Positions 34,904-43,269 of a stretch of 64,000 bases of DNA are shown here, piece after piece. The DNA comes from Planctomycetaceae bacterium (GTDB lineage: Bacteria; Planctomycetota; Planctomycetia; Pirellulales; Pirellulaceae). The stretch lies in NCBI GenBank assembly GCA_020638975.1, contig JACKHN010000011.1, forward strand, positions 1 through 64,000. The letters are read 5' to 3'. A program made the position numbers and the translations under genes. Each line of letters begins with the position of its first letter. Positions within the stretch are counted from its first letter, which is position 1. Below the pieces are notes generated by a model that saw nothing but the letters and a program-made list of their open reading frames with translations, had not been told where the DNA came from and searched no databases.

Positions 34904-36556
34904 TTAGAAAGGATCGCGCTCTTGGGCGTTCTTCATCTTGGCAGCTTGTCCGATCAACTGCAGCACGCCTTCTTCAACCTCGACGCGGTAAGCAACGCCA
35001 CGTTCGATGGCTTTCGACGAGATAGCGATATGATCCTTGCCTTGTCCATTCTTGAGGGCCTCCGCCAAACCTGCCACGATCGGATCGTCATCGACCGACG
35101 CAGCAAAGGCCATGATCGGAGCCAGCGACACGTTCAGCGTCATCGGAGCCGTCTGGCCCGTCGCAGCGGTCGAACTATCGATCACTTCCTTCAGCAACTC
35201 CATCGAGTCGTTACCGAACGCAACGTAGATACTGGTCGCACCCGTTCCGATGACGGTCAGCATCTTGTCGCCGAGGATCTTTCGTGCTTCTTCCTCGCGA
35301 GCCGGAACGGGGACCGTGATCGTATGCAGCGTCACGCCGCCGTGCGTCGCGGCATCGAACTTCACTTCCACACCGGGATTTTCCTTCGACTGCTTGGCCA
35401 ATTCGACCAGCCGTTTCAGATCCTTCTCGACCGACTTGCCGTCCGCGACAAAACCACCCGCCACAAAATTGATGTTCTGCGGAGCAAGCCGCAATGCGGC
35501 GCCGCCGTTCAGCTTGCCGCTCTCGATCGTCTTTTGCAGCACGTCCATTAACGAACCGACAATCTGCTTCGCGGTTGCGCGAGCTTCTTCGGTTGGCAAT
35601 TCTTTGTCTTTATCAATCTCCGAGAGTGCCTTTTCGCGAGCCTTGTTCAGCATCTGGACGGTTTGTGCGATGTCGTCTTTCATCACGGGCGTTGCAAAAT
35701 GGAAAGTCGCTGCGGCATCGGGCAGCAGGAAGCCCGGATGTTCCGATTTCATCGTGACGACCGAATTGATCTCTTCGGCGAGCGTCGTACCCGCGACCGC
35801 AGTGGCGCTGAAGTCGATGTACGTCTTCCCGGCATTCTTGTCGGTTCCCCAAGCAACCGTCAGTTGATCGGCTTCATCGGCGAAACGAACGATTTTGTCG
35901 ATGACACGACCGCCGACTTCCTTTTGTGTGCGTCGCTTGACCTCATCTTGTTCGTTGGCAACCGTACGTTCGAACCCTTCTTTGATCTCAGATAGCAGCA
36001 TCTGACGCAGTTCTTTGGGCACGCTCTGTACATTGGCGCGGATGCCGATGTCGTAGGTCTCGTACATCGCTTCCAGCATTGCCGTTGGATCCGCCGGAAC
36101 GTTGCCGAGATTCGCGAGTTGGTCGCTGACAAAGATCCAACCACCTTGCTCCTTCAAGAAGATCTCTCGCTGCAACGTGAGCTTCTTGACTCCGTCTCCC
36201 ACATCCTCCAATGCGCCAACCATCTCTTCGATCTTCGTCGTAACGGTTTTGAAGTCGGAAACGGGCAGAAAGACGACAGCGGTTGGCTGCGGGGTAAACG
36301 TGACATAAGCACCGGCAGGTTGCTTTGTATTCAGACCTTCGATGTACTGGCCGGACATAATCGTGATGATCGCGCCGACTTCGGGCGAGCCGGCGACCCG
36401 TGTCAGGTAGCCGACGTTGCCCATTAACTTGTCAACGCTCGCCAGCGAAACAACAACCGCCGGCTTCTGAGCATTCTGAGCCAGGGCGAGCGACGGTACT
36501 GTTGCGAGCAATAGCCCGAGTGCACACTTTGTTAGGCGCGATACGAGATTCTTCAC
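34904..36556 (-). CDS. Hypothetical secreted protein
   Basis: A 550-residue protein beginning with a signal peptide (MKNLVSRLTKCALGLLLATVPSLALAQ). The mature part has alternating alpha/beta character without cysteines, two similar-looking halves containing VVVSLASVDKLM... and TAVVFLPVSDFKTVTTKIEEM, and resembles planctomycete proteins of unknown function sometimes classed near DUF3352. It starts at GTG 36556 with AGGAG 10 bases upstream. The substrate or role is unknown. It is followed by a strong terminator and so is probably transcribed alone. Confidence 0.75.
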   Translation of the reverse strand: MKNLVSRLTKCALGLLLATVPSLALAQNAQKPAVVVSLASVDKLMGNVGYLTRVAGSPEVGAIITIMSGQYIEGLNTKQPAGAYVTFTPQPTAVVFLPVSDFKTVTTKIEEMVGALEDVGDGVKKLTLQREIFLKEQGGWIFVSDQLANLGNVPADPTAMLEAMYETYDIGIRANVQSVPKELRQMLLSEIKEGFERTVANEQDEVKRRTQKEVGGRVIDKIVRFADEADQLTVAWGTDKNAGKTYIDFSATAVAGTTLAEEINSVVTMKSEHPGFLLPDAAATFHFATPVMKDDIAQTVQMLNKAREKALSEIDKDKELPTEEARATAKQIVGSLMDVLQKTIESGKLNGGAALRLAPQNINFVAGGFVADGKSVEKDLKRLVELAKQSKENPGVEVKFDAATHGGVTLHTITVPVPAREEEARKILGDKMLTVIGTGATSIYVAFGNDSMELLKEVIDSSTAATGQTAPMTLNVSLAPIMAFAASVDDDPIVAGLAEALKNGQGKDHIAISSKAIERGVAYRVEVEEGVLQLIGQAAKMKNAQERDPF

Positions 36557-36832
36557 GATGAATGACTCCTGACAGCGTTAAGAGGGGTGTTCCGTTGTGT
36601 GCAGCTTCTCTTCGCGATGCTGCATCCTTGAATTGATCTAACGGGCGACTCGCGGCGAGCGGACCCGTTCGACTTTGCGGGGATTATACCTATCGAACAA
36701 GCGTTCGAGTTTCGCCATGCGGAGAATTCGCGCGCTACGTTATGGAAATGTCCGCGCGCAAAAGAAGTGCAAAGCGGCGGCGGTGATGAATCGAGGAACT
36801 CGGCGCGAAAGGCGGGAGCAAAGAGCGAGTCG

Positions 36833-37051
36833 TTACCGTTCCCGGTAAACGATGCGTCCCTTGGCCAGATCGTAAGGCGAGAGTTCAACCCGGACTTTAT
36901 CGCCCGGAACAATACGGATGAAGTTTTTGCGCATTTTGCCAGCGACATGCGCCATGACCAACGTTCCCGTGTCCAATTGAACGCGAAACCGCGTATTGGC
37001 CAGGGCTTGAGTTACCGTACCTTCTACTTCTAACGCTTCTTCTCGTGCCAT
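36833..37051 (-). CDS. infA: Translation initiation factor IF-1
   Basis: A 72-residue OB-fold protein with the canonical EVEGTVTQALANTRFRVQLDTGTLVMAHVAGKMRKNFIRIVPGDKVRVELSPYDL pattern. It binds the ribosomal A site during initiation. ATG 37051 is chosen because GGGAGG lies upstream at the right distance; the open frame extends seven codons beyond. It is not next to ribosomal protein genes here, as it is in many bacteria, and has its own well-formed promoter. Confidence 0.95.
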   Translation of the reverse strand: MAREEALEVEGTVTQALANTRFRVQLDTGTLVMAHVAGKMRKNFIRIVPGDKVRVELSPYDLAKGRIVYRER

Positions 37052-37094
37052 GCACACCTCCCAACGGGACAACGATATCCAAAAACGATCCCGT

Positions 37095-37124
37095 ATACTA
37101 AGTGGAGAACTCCACTTACGTCAA
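37095..37124 (-). promoter_or_regulatory. infA promoter with palindromic spacer
   Basis: On the minus strand TTGACG (-35, complement of 37119-37124) and TAGTAT (-10, complement of 37095-37100) are 18 bases apart. The spacer is filled by an inverted repeat, TAAGTGGAG-TT-CTCCACTTA (37099-37118), whose last two bases enter the -10. Transcription would start near 37088, about 37 bases before the infA ATG. A regulator binding the spacer, as MerR-type proteins do, is an inference. Confidence 0.65.
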
Positions 37125-37175
37125 GAGAGGCAAGTTAGGTTCTAGGGCCTTTCAGTTCTTCAAACTGAGAGGTTT

Positions 37176-37244
37176 GTACGACGGGCCTCCGAGCCCGTCG
37201 ATGAATCTAAGTCGTTATTCGACGGACTCGGAGGCCCGTCGTAC
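37176..37244. repeat. Long palindromic repeat with 25-bp arms
   Basis: Arms 37176-37200 and 37220-37244 are inverted copies with one mismatch; the outer part reads GTACGACGGGCCTCCGAG. The loop is 19 bases. It lies between infA and the Cys/Met PLP enzyme gene, after the latter's stop codon on the minus strand, so it may also act as terminator. Similar palindromes are common between planctomycete genes. Confidence 0.8.
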
Positions 37245-37300
37245 ATATTGTGCAACTTCAACAAATGAGTCGCCCTGAGTTAGGTTCTGAGCGGCTACGG

Positions 37301-38509
37301 TCAGATTCCAGTCAATTTGTCCTGCAAAACGCCGAGAACAAAGTCGCTTGATTCCAGGCCAATCGACAGACGAATCGTTCCGCCAGAGATTCCTAGGGCC
37401 GCACGCTCCTCCGGCAGCAGGCCCCGATGGCTGGTCGATTCGGGATGGCTGAGCGTCGTGGAGGCTTCTCCTAGTGAAGGGCAAAACGGAATCTGATCGG
37501 TGGCAGCAATGAAAGCGTCTGCTGCTTTCCGACCGCCTGCGATTCGAAACGTCACGATGGATCCGTAACGTCCGCCAAATTGGCTTGTCGCCAGTGCGTG
37601 CTGGGGATGGTCTCGCAGCCCTGGATAATCAACGTGTTCCACGGCCGAGGCCTGAGCAAGGAATTCCGCCACTTTTCCTGCCGTCTCGCACGCACGATCG
37701 ACTCGCAAATGCATCGTGGCTAGTCCGCGGACCGCCAACCAGGCATCGAAGGGACTGCTGGCCAACCCCCACGCCGACAGCACCAATGGGACTCGCTCCC
37801 ACTCGCACGCACGACCACACAAGGCGCCCAGCATGACATCGCTGTGTCCGTTCATCATTTTGCTGACACTTTCGAGCACGAGGTCCGCACCCAATTCGAG
37901 CGGTCGGCAGAGAACGGGCGTCGCGAATGTGTTGTCGACCAGTAAATGTGCGTTGCGTTCGTGAGCAATTTCCGCCAGCGAGCCAATGTCGGCTACCTGC
38001 AAGCAAGGGTTGCCGATCGTTTCGACGACCACCAACTTCGTCACGGATGTCATCGCCGTTCGCGTCGCGGTCAAGTCGCAGGTGTCGACACGCGTGCTGG
38101 TAATGCCCAGTCGGTTCAACTCTTGAGTGAGGAGCAGCAAACTGCGGCCATAAAGTTGGTTACTGACAACCACGTGGTCGCCGGGCATTAACTGCGACAA
38201 TACGGCTAACGACATCGCGGCCATGCCGGACGAAGTTACCGCCACACGCTCGGCGGCATGCAATTCGGCCACCTTCTCGGCAAACGCGTCCGCGTTCGGA
38301 TGGCCATCTCGCTGATAAACGTAGCCCTCTAAATCACGGGACAGGAGCTGATCGGCTTGTTGCGTGTCGTTGCACATCCACACCGAAGTCGGATAGATTG
38401 CCGGTGCCATCGGTTGGGTTGTGTGCGAGACGGGCTTGTCCGGTCTGGGACAAATGTCGTCGGGCCGAGGCGGTTTCGGAATCGCAGGCTTGGTGATTTT
38501 GTCGTTCAT
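37301..38509 (-). CDS. Cys/Met metabolism PLP-dependent enzyme (trans-sulfuration family)
   Basis: This 402-residue fold-I PLP enzyme belongs to the cystathionine gamma-synthase/gamma-lyase group. The PLP-binding lysine is in LESVSKMMNGHSDVMLG (Lys 217), and YVYQRDGHPN, AVTSSGMAAMSLAV and LLVDNTFATPVLCRPLELGAD are typical. The C-terminal FCPSLGEASTTLSHPESTSHRG matches substrate-binding residues. Which member (CGS, CGL, methionine gamma-lyase) cannot be settled. The start is uncertain: ATG 38509 overlaps the start of the divergent permease, and ATG 38410 would also leave all conserved parts intact. Confidence 0.85.
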   Translation of the reverse strand: MNDKITKPAIPKPPRPDDICPRPDKPVSHTTQPMAPAIYPTSVWMCNDTQQADQLLSRDLEGYVYQRDGHPNADAFAEKVAELHAAERVAVTSSGMAAMSLAVLSQLMPGDHVVVSNQLYGRSLLLLTQELNRLGITSTRVDTCDLTATRTAMTSVTKLVVVETIGNPCLQVADIGSLAEIAHERNAHLLVDNTFATPVLCRPLELGADLVLESVSKMMNGHSDVMLGALCGRACEWERVPLVLSAWGLASSPFDAWLAVRGLATMHLRVDRACETAGKVAEFLAQASAVEHVDYPGLRDHPQHALATSQFGGRYGSIVTFRIAGGRKAADAFIAATDQIPFCPSLGEASTTLSHPESTSHRGLLPEERAALGISGGTIRLSIGLESSDFVLGVLQDKLTGI

Positions 38510-38534
38510 GGCTCGCAAAGTAGCTCAATCCAAT

Positions 38535-39923
38535 ATGTCTGCCAACGCCCCCCAGCATTCTGCTCCAAGTCGACAGCTTTCACTATTTGATTCCATTTGC
38601 ATTATCACTGGTATTGTGATCGGGGCGGGAATCTATGAAACCACACCTGCAATCGCCGGAAATGTCACCAGCCTCACGCAATTGATGTCAGTTTGGGTGC
38701 TAGGCGGATTGATCTCGTTGGCAGGGGCGCTGTGCTACGTCGAACTTGCGACGGCGACGCCTGAGGAAGGCGGCGATTACGTCTACCTCACGCGTGCCTA
38801 CGGGCGCCATGTCGGGTTTCTGTTTGCTTGGGCCGAGTTCTGGATCGTCCGACCAGGTAGCGTGGGGATGATGGCTTTTGTTTTTGCGAGGTTCGCGCAC
38901 GAACTGCTTCATTCCACTCCGTTGAGCACCGGCGATCGGGGAAGCGACTTTGTTGTCTACGCCGCTTCTACGATCGTCGCCATTACGGTGCTAAACGTCT
39001 TGGGCGTCCGAACCGGCAAGACTACGCAGAACTTATTGACCGTCGTTAAGGTCATTGGAATTTCCGTGATCATCCTCGTCGCGTTGTTTACTCCGCCGCA
39101 GGTCGCTGCCGTCGTCGAAGCCAGCGAAGCACCACAGTCCAACTTTCGACTGGCCCTGATCTTGGCTCTGTTCACCTACGGTGGTTGGAACGATTTGTGT
39201 TTCGTCGCAGCCGAAGTCAAAAACCCAGAACGAAACATCCTGCGGTCACTGGCGCTGGGCGTGGGGCTAATCGTCGCGATCTACTTGCTGTTTAACTTGG
39301 CCTTGGTTCGCGTAACGGGCCTCGAAGGTCTGAGCAACCCGACAGTTGTTTCCGATTTCATGGGGACGCGTTTCGGAGACGCTGGTCGCCGTGCCATTAG
39401 TCTGCTGATTTGCCTTTCTTGTTTGGGAGCGATCAATGGAACGCTCTTCGCAGGTTCACGGATCTACTATGCCGTTGGCACAGAACATCGCTTCATCGCC
39501 TGGCTGGGAAATTGGAGTGGCAAGTTCGACTCGCCGGCGCGAGCGTTAATCCTGCAAGGCACAACGGCCTTCTTTTGGGTTGTGGCATTCGGCACGCAAG
39601 CGGGCGGCGAGGAAGGCTTTCTCCGCTTGTTGGCATTCACCTCGCCAGTCTTTTGGTCGTTCGCGATCCTTGTATCGTTGTCAGTGTTCGTGTTGCGGTA
39701 TCGCCGACCGGACTTGCCACGTCCACATAAAGTCGTCTTGTTTCCGATCACACCGATCGTCTTCTTCCTCTCGTGCGTCTTCATGCTTCACGCGGCGTTC
39801 ACTTATGCCCAGTTCCTGCAATCGCAGCACGAAGGCATGTCGCCCGAAGCCATCGCCACAGCCTGCGTCCTCATTGCTGGCACCGCTATCAGCTTCCTTG
39901 AGGCTCGAACTTCGGCAAGCTAG
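38535..39923 (+). CDS. APC-family amino acid permease
   Basis: A polytopic membrane protein of about 462 residues (or 471 from ATG 38508) with roughly 12 helices. The first helix contains the substrate-binding GIVIGAGIYE and a later helix LILALFTYGGWNDLCFVAAEVKNPERNI, both diagnostic of the APC superfamily (amino acid/polyamine/organocation transporters). Substrate unknown. Its start lies within 26 bases of the divergent PLP enzyme start, so the promoters must overlap coding sequence or one of the starts must be placed further in. Co-regulation with amino acid metabolism is plausible. Confidence 0.85.
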   Translation: MSANAPQHSAPSRQLSLFDSICIITGIVIGAGIYETTPAIAGNVTSLTQLMSVWVLGGLISLAGALCYVELATATPEEGGDYVYLTRAYGRHVGFLFAWAEFWIVRPGSVGMMAFVFARFAHELLHSTPLSTGDRGSDFVVYAASTIVAITVLNVLGVRTGKTTQNLLTVVKVIGISVIILVALFTPPQVAAVVEASEAPQSNFRLALILALFTYGGWNDLCFVAAEVKNPERNILRSLALGVGLIVAIYLLFNLALVRVTGLEGLSNPTVVSDFMGTRFGDAGRRAISLLICLSCLGAINGTLFAGSRIYYAVGTEHRFIAWLGNWSGKFDSPARALILQGTTAFFWVVAFGTQAGGEEGFLRLLAFTSPVFWSFAILVSLSVFVLRYRRPDLPRPHKVVLFPITPIVFFLSCVFMLHAAFTYAQFLQSQHEGMSPEAIATACVLIAGTAISFLEARTSAS

Positions 39924-40044
39924 GCAGGTTCTATCGGCTCTGTCGGTTTTAGCGGCAGCAAGGGCGGTCGTACGTCGACATTACTTTTGCTGCGCGTTCG
40001 TGCGCGCAGCAATGGAATCGTGTGGCTGGTGTCGATTTTTCGCG

Positions 40045-40074
40045 CTGCCGGGGGCTCGAAGACTCGCCCCCAGC
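40045..40074. terminator. GC-rich hairpin after the permease gene
   Basis: GGGGGC (40050-40055) pairs with GCCCCC (40066-40071) around a 10-base loop, with further partial pairing outside. A second hairpin (39987-40012, stem TTGCTGCGCG) lies just before it. Either may terminate permease transcription. They sit in the 192-base gap before the GAF-HlyD gene. Confidence 0.4.
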
Positions 40075-40115
40075 CACCCATCGCCTTTCAGAACTCTTAA
40101 ACCGGGTACGACTCG

Positions 40116-42227
40116 ATGAGCACTGCGGGACCACTCGACTCGCAATTCCAACCCAGGCACGTTCCCGTCATGGGAACTGGGCCGGCTCCCCATCCGTCCG
40201 GTGGCGGCACGGATATGGGTACAATCGATCCGGTCTTAATCCAGCAGACAAAGAACGAAATCCGCTCGCTCGTTACCGAGATCACACAACTCTGCCAATC
40301 CGACATTCCGCTGGCAGAGTTTTACGAAGAGTATCTGCGGCGAGTCGTTTCGGCGTTGGCATCACATGGCGGTGCAGTGTGGAGCATGCGCGACGATGGC
40401 AGTTTGCAATTGGACTATCAAGTCAATCTGCCCAAGGCCGAGTTGGTCGATGACGAGGCGAGTCGGCATCGGCATGGGCGCTTGCTTCAAAACGTCATTG
40501 CCAGCGGCCAGCCGACACTTGTCCCACCGCAGTCCGGTTCGACGGATGGCGAAGAAGCGGGCAACTCGACAGATTTTCTTCTAATTCTCGCCTGTTTGCG
40601 AGTGGATCAGGAAACGATCGGTGTCGTCGAGATCTTTCAACGCGCGGGCGGTGGTCCGACAACGCAACGAGGCTATCTCCGGTTCCTTGTCCAGATGTGC
40701 GAACACGCCAGCGACTTTCTCAAGAATCGGCGGTTGCGTCATCTCGGCGATCGGCAATCGCTGTGGGAACAACTCGAAGGCTTCATTCGTTCGGCGCATC
40801 ACCGTTTGGACTCGAAAGCAACGGCCTACACGATCGTCAATGAAAGCCGCCGACTGATTCAGTGCGATCGCGTTAGCATCGCATTTCGCAAGGGCAAGAA
40901 CTTGGTGATCGAAGCGGTCAGTGGACTCGACACCATCGATCGACGAGCGGCCGAGGTCCAACAGCTCGGTCGATTGGCGACCGTCGTGGCCACCGCGAAG
41001 CGACCCTTGTGGTACACCGGAAACAACCGCGATCTTCCGCCTCAGGTCGACGAACCGCTGCATGCCTACGTCGATCAAGCGCATGCCAAGATGTTGGCGG
41101 TCATCCCGCTGTATCCGCCGACTACGGAAGATGAATCCGACAAGTCAGGCGATCCGCGAGAAGCAATCGGCGCGTTGATCGTGGAAGAACTCGCGAGCAG
41201 CCGGATCGACAACGGCATGTCGGAACGTGTCGAGATCGTCGCCACGCACGCTGCATCCGCACTGGCGAACGCGATCGAGCATGAGAGCCTCTTCCTGCTG
41301 CCCGTCTGGCGAGCCATCGGCAAAGCCAAATGGATTGTCCAAGCTCGTACCTTGCCCAAGACAATCGCCATTTCGGTCGCAGTCATCGCAGTGATACTCT
41401 CGCTGGTCTTGGTCCCGAAGGATTTTGATCTAGCCGCCAAAGGGAAGCTTCAGCCGGCGGTTCGTCGAGAAATCTTCGCACACTTGGACGGCGTCGTCAT
41501 CGACGTGCCGGTCGCGCATGAGCAAGCCGTCCACAAGGGCGACGTACTGGCTCGCATGAGCAACAACAAGCTGGAAGTCGAGATTGCGAACCTCATTGGC
41601 AAAAAGCGTACGACGCAGGAACGCATCCGCAGCCTGACACGGGCTCAGTACGATCAGAAGCTGACTGTCGAACAGCAGAACCAAATGGCTGGCGAATTGC
41701 TCGAGTTGGCGCAAGCCGAAGAAAGCATCGATCGCGAACTGGCGTTGCTCCGCGAGCAGCAGGAGCGTCTGGTCTTACGGAGCGAGATGGATGGACAAGT
41801 TGTCACGTGGAGCGTTGGCGACGTATTGCTACGACGGCCGGTCCAGCGAGGCCAAATCCTGATGACGGTGGTCGACCCGACTGGCGATTGGGAGCTAGAG
41901 TTGAATATGCCTGAACGTCGCATGGGGCATCTGATCGAAGCGGTCAATGCGGGCGAAAGGTTGCCAGCGGTCACGTTTAACTTGGCTTCTCATCCTGGCA
42001 AAGAGTTCGAGGGACGAGTCACGGAAATTCACCGCGTCGCCGAAGTTCGAGGCGAAGATGGGAACACCGTCTTGCTGCGCGTCGCCGTCGACAAAGCAGC
42101 ATTGCCGGAACTGAGGAGTGAGACGACGGTGACGGCACGTGTGAAATGCGGCACTCGTTCTATTGGATTTGTTGTCTTCCACGAACTGATCGAAACGATT
42201 CAGACCAAGGTTCTTTTCTGGCTGTAG
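40116..42227 (+). CDS. GAF-GAF-transmembrane-HlyD fusion protein
   Basis: A 703-residue protein with an unusual domain order. Two GAF-like domains occupy about residues 45-215 (with IPLAEFYEEYLRRVVSALASHGGAVW) and 230-400 (ATAYTIVNESRRLIQCDRVSIAFRKG...). They are followed by one transmembrane helix (TIAISVAVIAVILSLVLVP, about 415-434) and a HlyD-type membrane-fusion part with a split lipoyl/barrel-sandwich domain (KLQPAVRREIFAHLDGVVIDVPVAHEQAVHKGDVLARM), a coiled coil (about 495-560) and a beta-barrel end. Cytoplasmic GAF sensors joined directly to a periplasmic adaptor suggest ligand-controlled export; this is inference. It is the first gene of a three-gene operon, 16 bases before the next. 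Confidence 0.85.
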   Translation: MSTAGPLDSQFQPRHVPVMGTGPAPHPSGGGTDMGTIDPVLIQQTKNEIRSLVTEITQLCQSDIPLAEFYEEYLRRVVSALASHGGAVWSMRDDGSLQLDYQVNLPKAELVDDEASRHRHGRLLQNVIASGQPTLVPPQSGSTDGEEAGNSTDFLLILACLRVDQETIGVVEIFQRAGGGPTTQRGYLRFLVQMCEHASDFLKNRRLRHLGDRQSLWEQLEGFIRSAHHRLDSKATAYTIVNESRRLIQCDRVSIAFRKGKNLVIEAVSGLDTIDRRAAEVQQLGRLATVVATAKRPLWYTGNNRDLPPQVDEPLHAYVDQAHAKMLAVIPLYPPTTEDESDKSGDPREAIGALIVEELASSRIDNGMSERVEIVATHAASALANAIEHESLFLLPVWRAIGKAKWIVQARTLPKTIAISVAVIAVILSLVLVPKDFDLAAKGKLQPAVRREIFAHLDGVVIDVPVAHEQAVHKGDVLARMSNNKLEVEIANLIGKKRTTQERIRSLTRAQYDQKLTVEQQNQMAGELLELAQAEESIDRELALLREQQERLVLRSEMDGQVVTWSVGDVLLRRPVQRGQILMTVVDPTGDWELELNMPERRMGHLIEAVNAGERLPAVTFNLASHPGKEFEGRVTEIHRVAEVRGEDGNTVLLRVAVDKAALPELRSETTVTARVKCGTRSIGFVVFHELIETIQTKVLFWL

Positions 42228-42243
42228 ACGGGACTATCACAAG

Positions 42244-43137
42244 ATGAAGATTACCTCTCGATTATTCCTTGCGCTCGCGATCACCGCGCCACTCGTCGCC
42301 GCGGATGCTCCGTACGACTCCAACCGGGCCATGCTGTCGCATTGCCAAGTGTTGTTAATTAACGATGTCGACGTCCCGGCGGAAGAGGCCGGACGATTGC
42401 TGGCCGTGAATGCCAAAGAAGGCGATCACGTCGAGAAGGATTCCCTCGTTGCCCAGATCAACAACAAACAGGCCCTATTGTCGAAAGTCGCCGCCGAACT
42501 GGAACGCGACGCCGCTCAAACCCGGGCCGACGACGATATCGAAGTCCGCTACTCGATTAAGTCGTTTGAATTGGCCGAAGCCGAACTGAACCAGGACGTC
42601 GATATTAATCGCCGCTCGCCCGGTACCGTGCCGACAACTGAAATCCGCCGCAAGCAGCTTGATCGGACACGTGCCGAGTTGCAAATCGATCGCAGTCGGC
42701 TCGACTTGAAAGTCGCACAGATGACAGCCGATGTCCAAAACGCGGCAGTGCAAGCCGCTGACGACAGTATCCAACGCCGTCGAATTGTGGCACCGTTCAG
42801 CGGGCAGGTCGTGCAAGTCTATCGCCAAAGCAATGAATGGGTAAACATCGGCGAGCCTGTGCTGCGAGTGGTGCAAATGGATCGGCTGTACGTCGATGGA
42901 TTCATCAGCGGAACGGAATACAGTGTCGTGGACATTGCCGATCGTCCCGTGACGGTTGAGATCGCGTTGGCGCGCGGTCGCAAGGAAACATTCAAAGGCC
43001 AAGTCGTCTTCGTCAATCCGATCGTTCAGGCCGGAAACCGCTATCGAGTGCGAGCCGAAGTGGAAAATCGGCAAGAGAAGAATCAGTGGCTCTTGAACCC
43101 TGGTTCGACGGCCACGATGGTGATCCATTTGCAGTAA
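42244..43137 (+). CDS. HlyD-family periplasmic adaptor protein
   Basis: A 297-residue exported protein with a signal peptide (MKITSRLFLALAITAPLVAA). It has a lipoyl-type half motif (LLINDVDVPAEEAGRLLAVNAKEGDHVEKDSLVAQINNKQA), a long coiled coil (about 75-175), the matching second half (RRRIVAPFSGQVVQVYRQSNEWVNIGEPVLRVVQMDRLYVDGFI) and a beta-barrel. It is short for the family and lacks a C-terminal membrane-proximal extension. It sits between the GAF-HlyD and the M50-HlyD genes and probably assembles with them in the envelope. Confidence 0.88.
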   Translation: MKITSRLFLALAITAPLVAADAPYDSNRAMLSHCQVLLINDVDVPAEEAGRLLAVNAKEGDHVEKDSLVAQINNKQALLSKVAAELERDAAQTRADDDIEVRYSIKSFELAEAELNQDVDINRRSPGTVPTTEIRRKQLDRTRAELQIDRSRLDLKVAQMTADVQNAAVQAADDSIQRRRIVAPFSGQVVQVYRQSNEWVNIGEPVLRVVQMDRLYVDGFISGTEYSVVDIADRPVTVEIALARGRKETFKGQVVFVNPIVQAGNRYRVRAEVENRQEKNQWLLNPGSTATMVIHLQ

Positions 43138-43147
43138 TTGAGCTCTA

Positions 43148-43250
43148 GTTCCCAGGCTCCTGCCTGGGAACTTATTGATCGTCCGGCTCCGCCGGAGTGT
43201 ACGAGGCGGAGCCTCGCAGACATCGAGTTCCCAGGCAAGAGCCTGGGAAC
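43148..43250. repeat. Cluster of four hairpins (palindromic intergenic repeat)
   Basis: Two copies of a 10-bp hairpin GTTCCCAGGC/GCCTGGGAAC (43148-43171 and 43227-43250, loops TCCT and AAGA) flank two smaller ones, CCGGC/GCCGG (43183-43195) and CGAGGC/GCCTCG (43202-43216). GGCTCCGCC and GGCGGAGCC inside can also pair with each other. It lies between the second and third genes of the GAF-HlyD operon and could stabilise or attenuate the transcript. Confidence 0.8.
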
Positions 43251-43269
43251 AAGTGGACAATAGTCACGA

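Noticed and set aside
37150..37260. CRISPR-like repeat
   Set aside because: A single inverted pair without spacers or regular periodicity; a palindrome, not an array. No CRISPR array was seen in the window.
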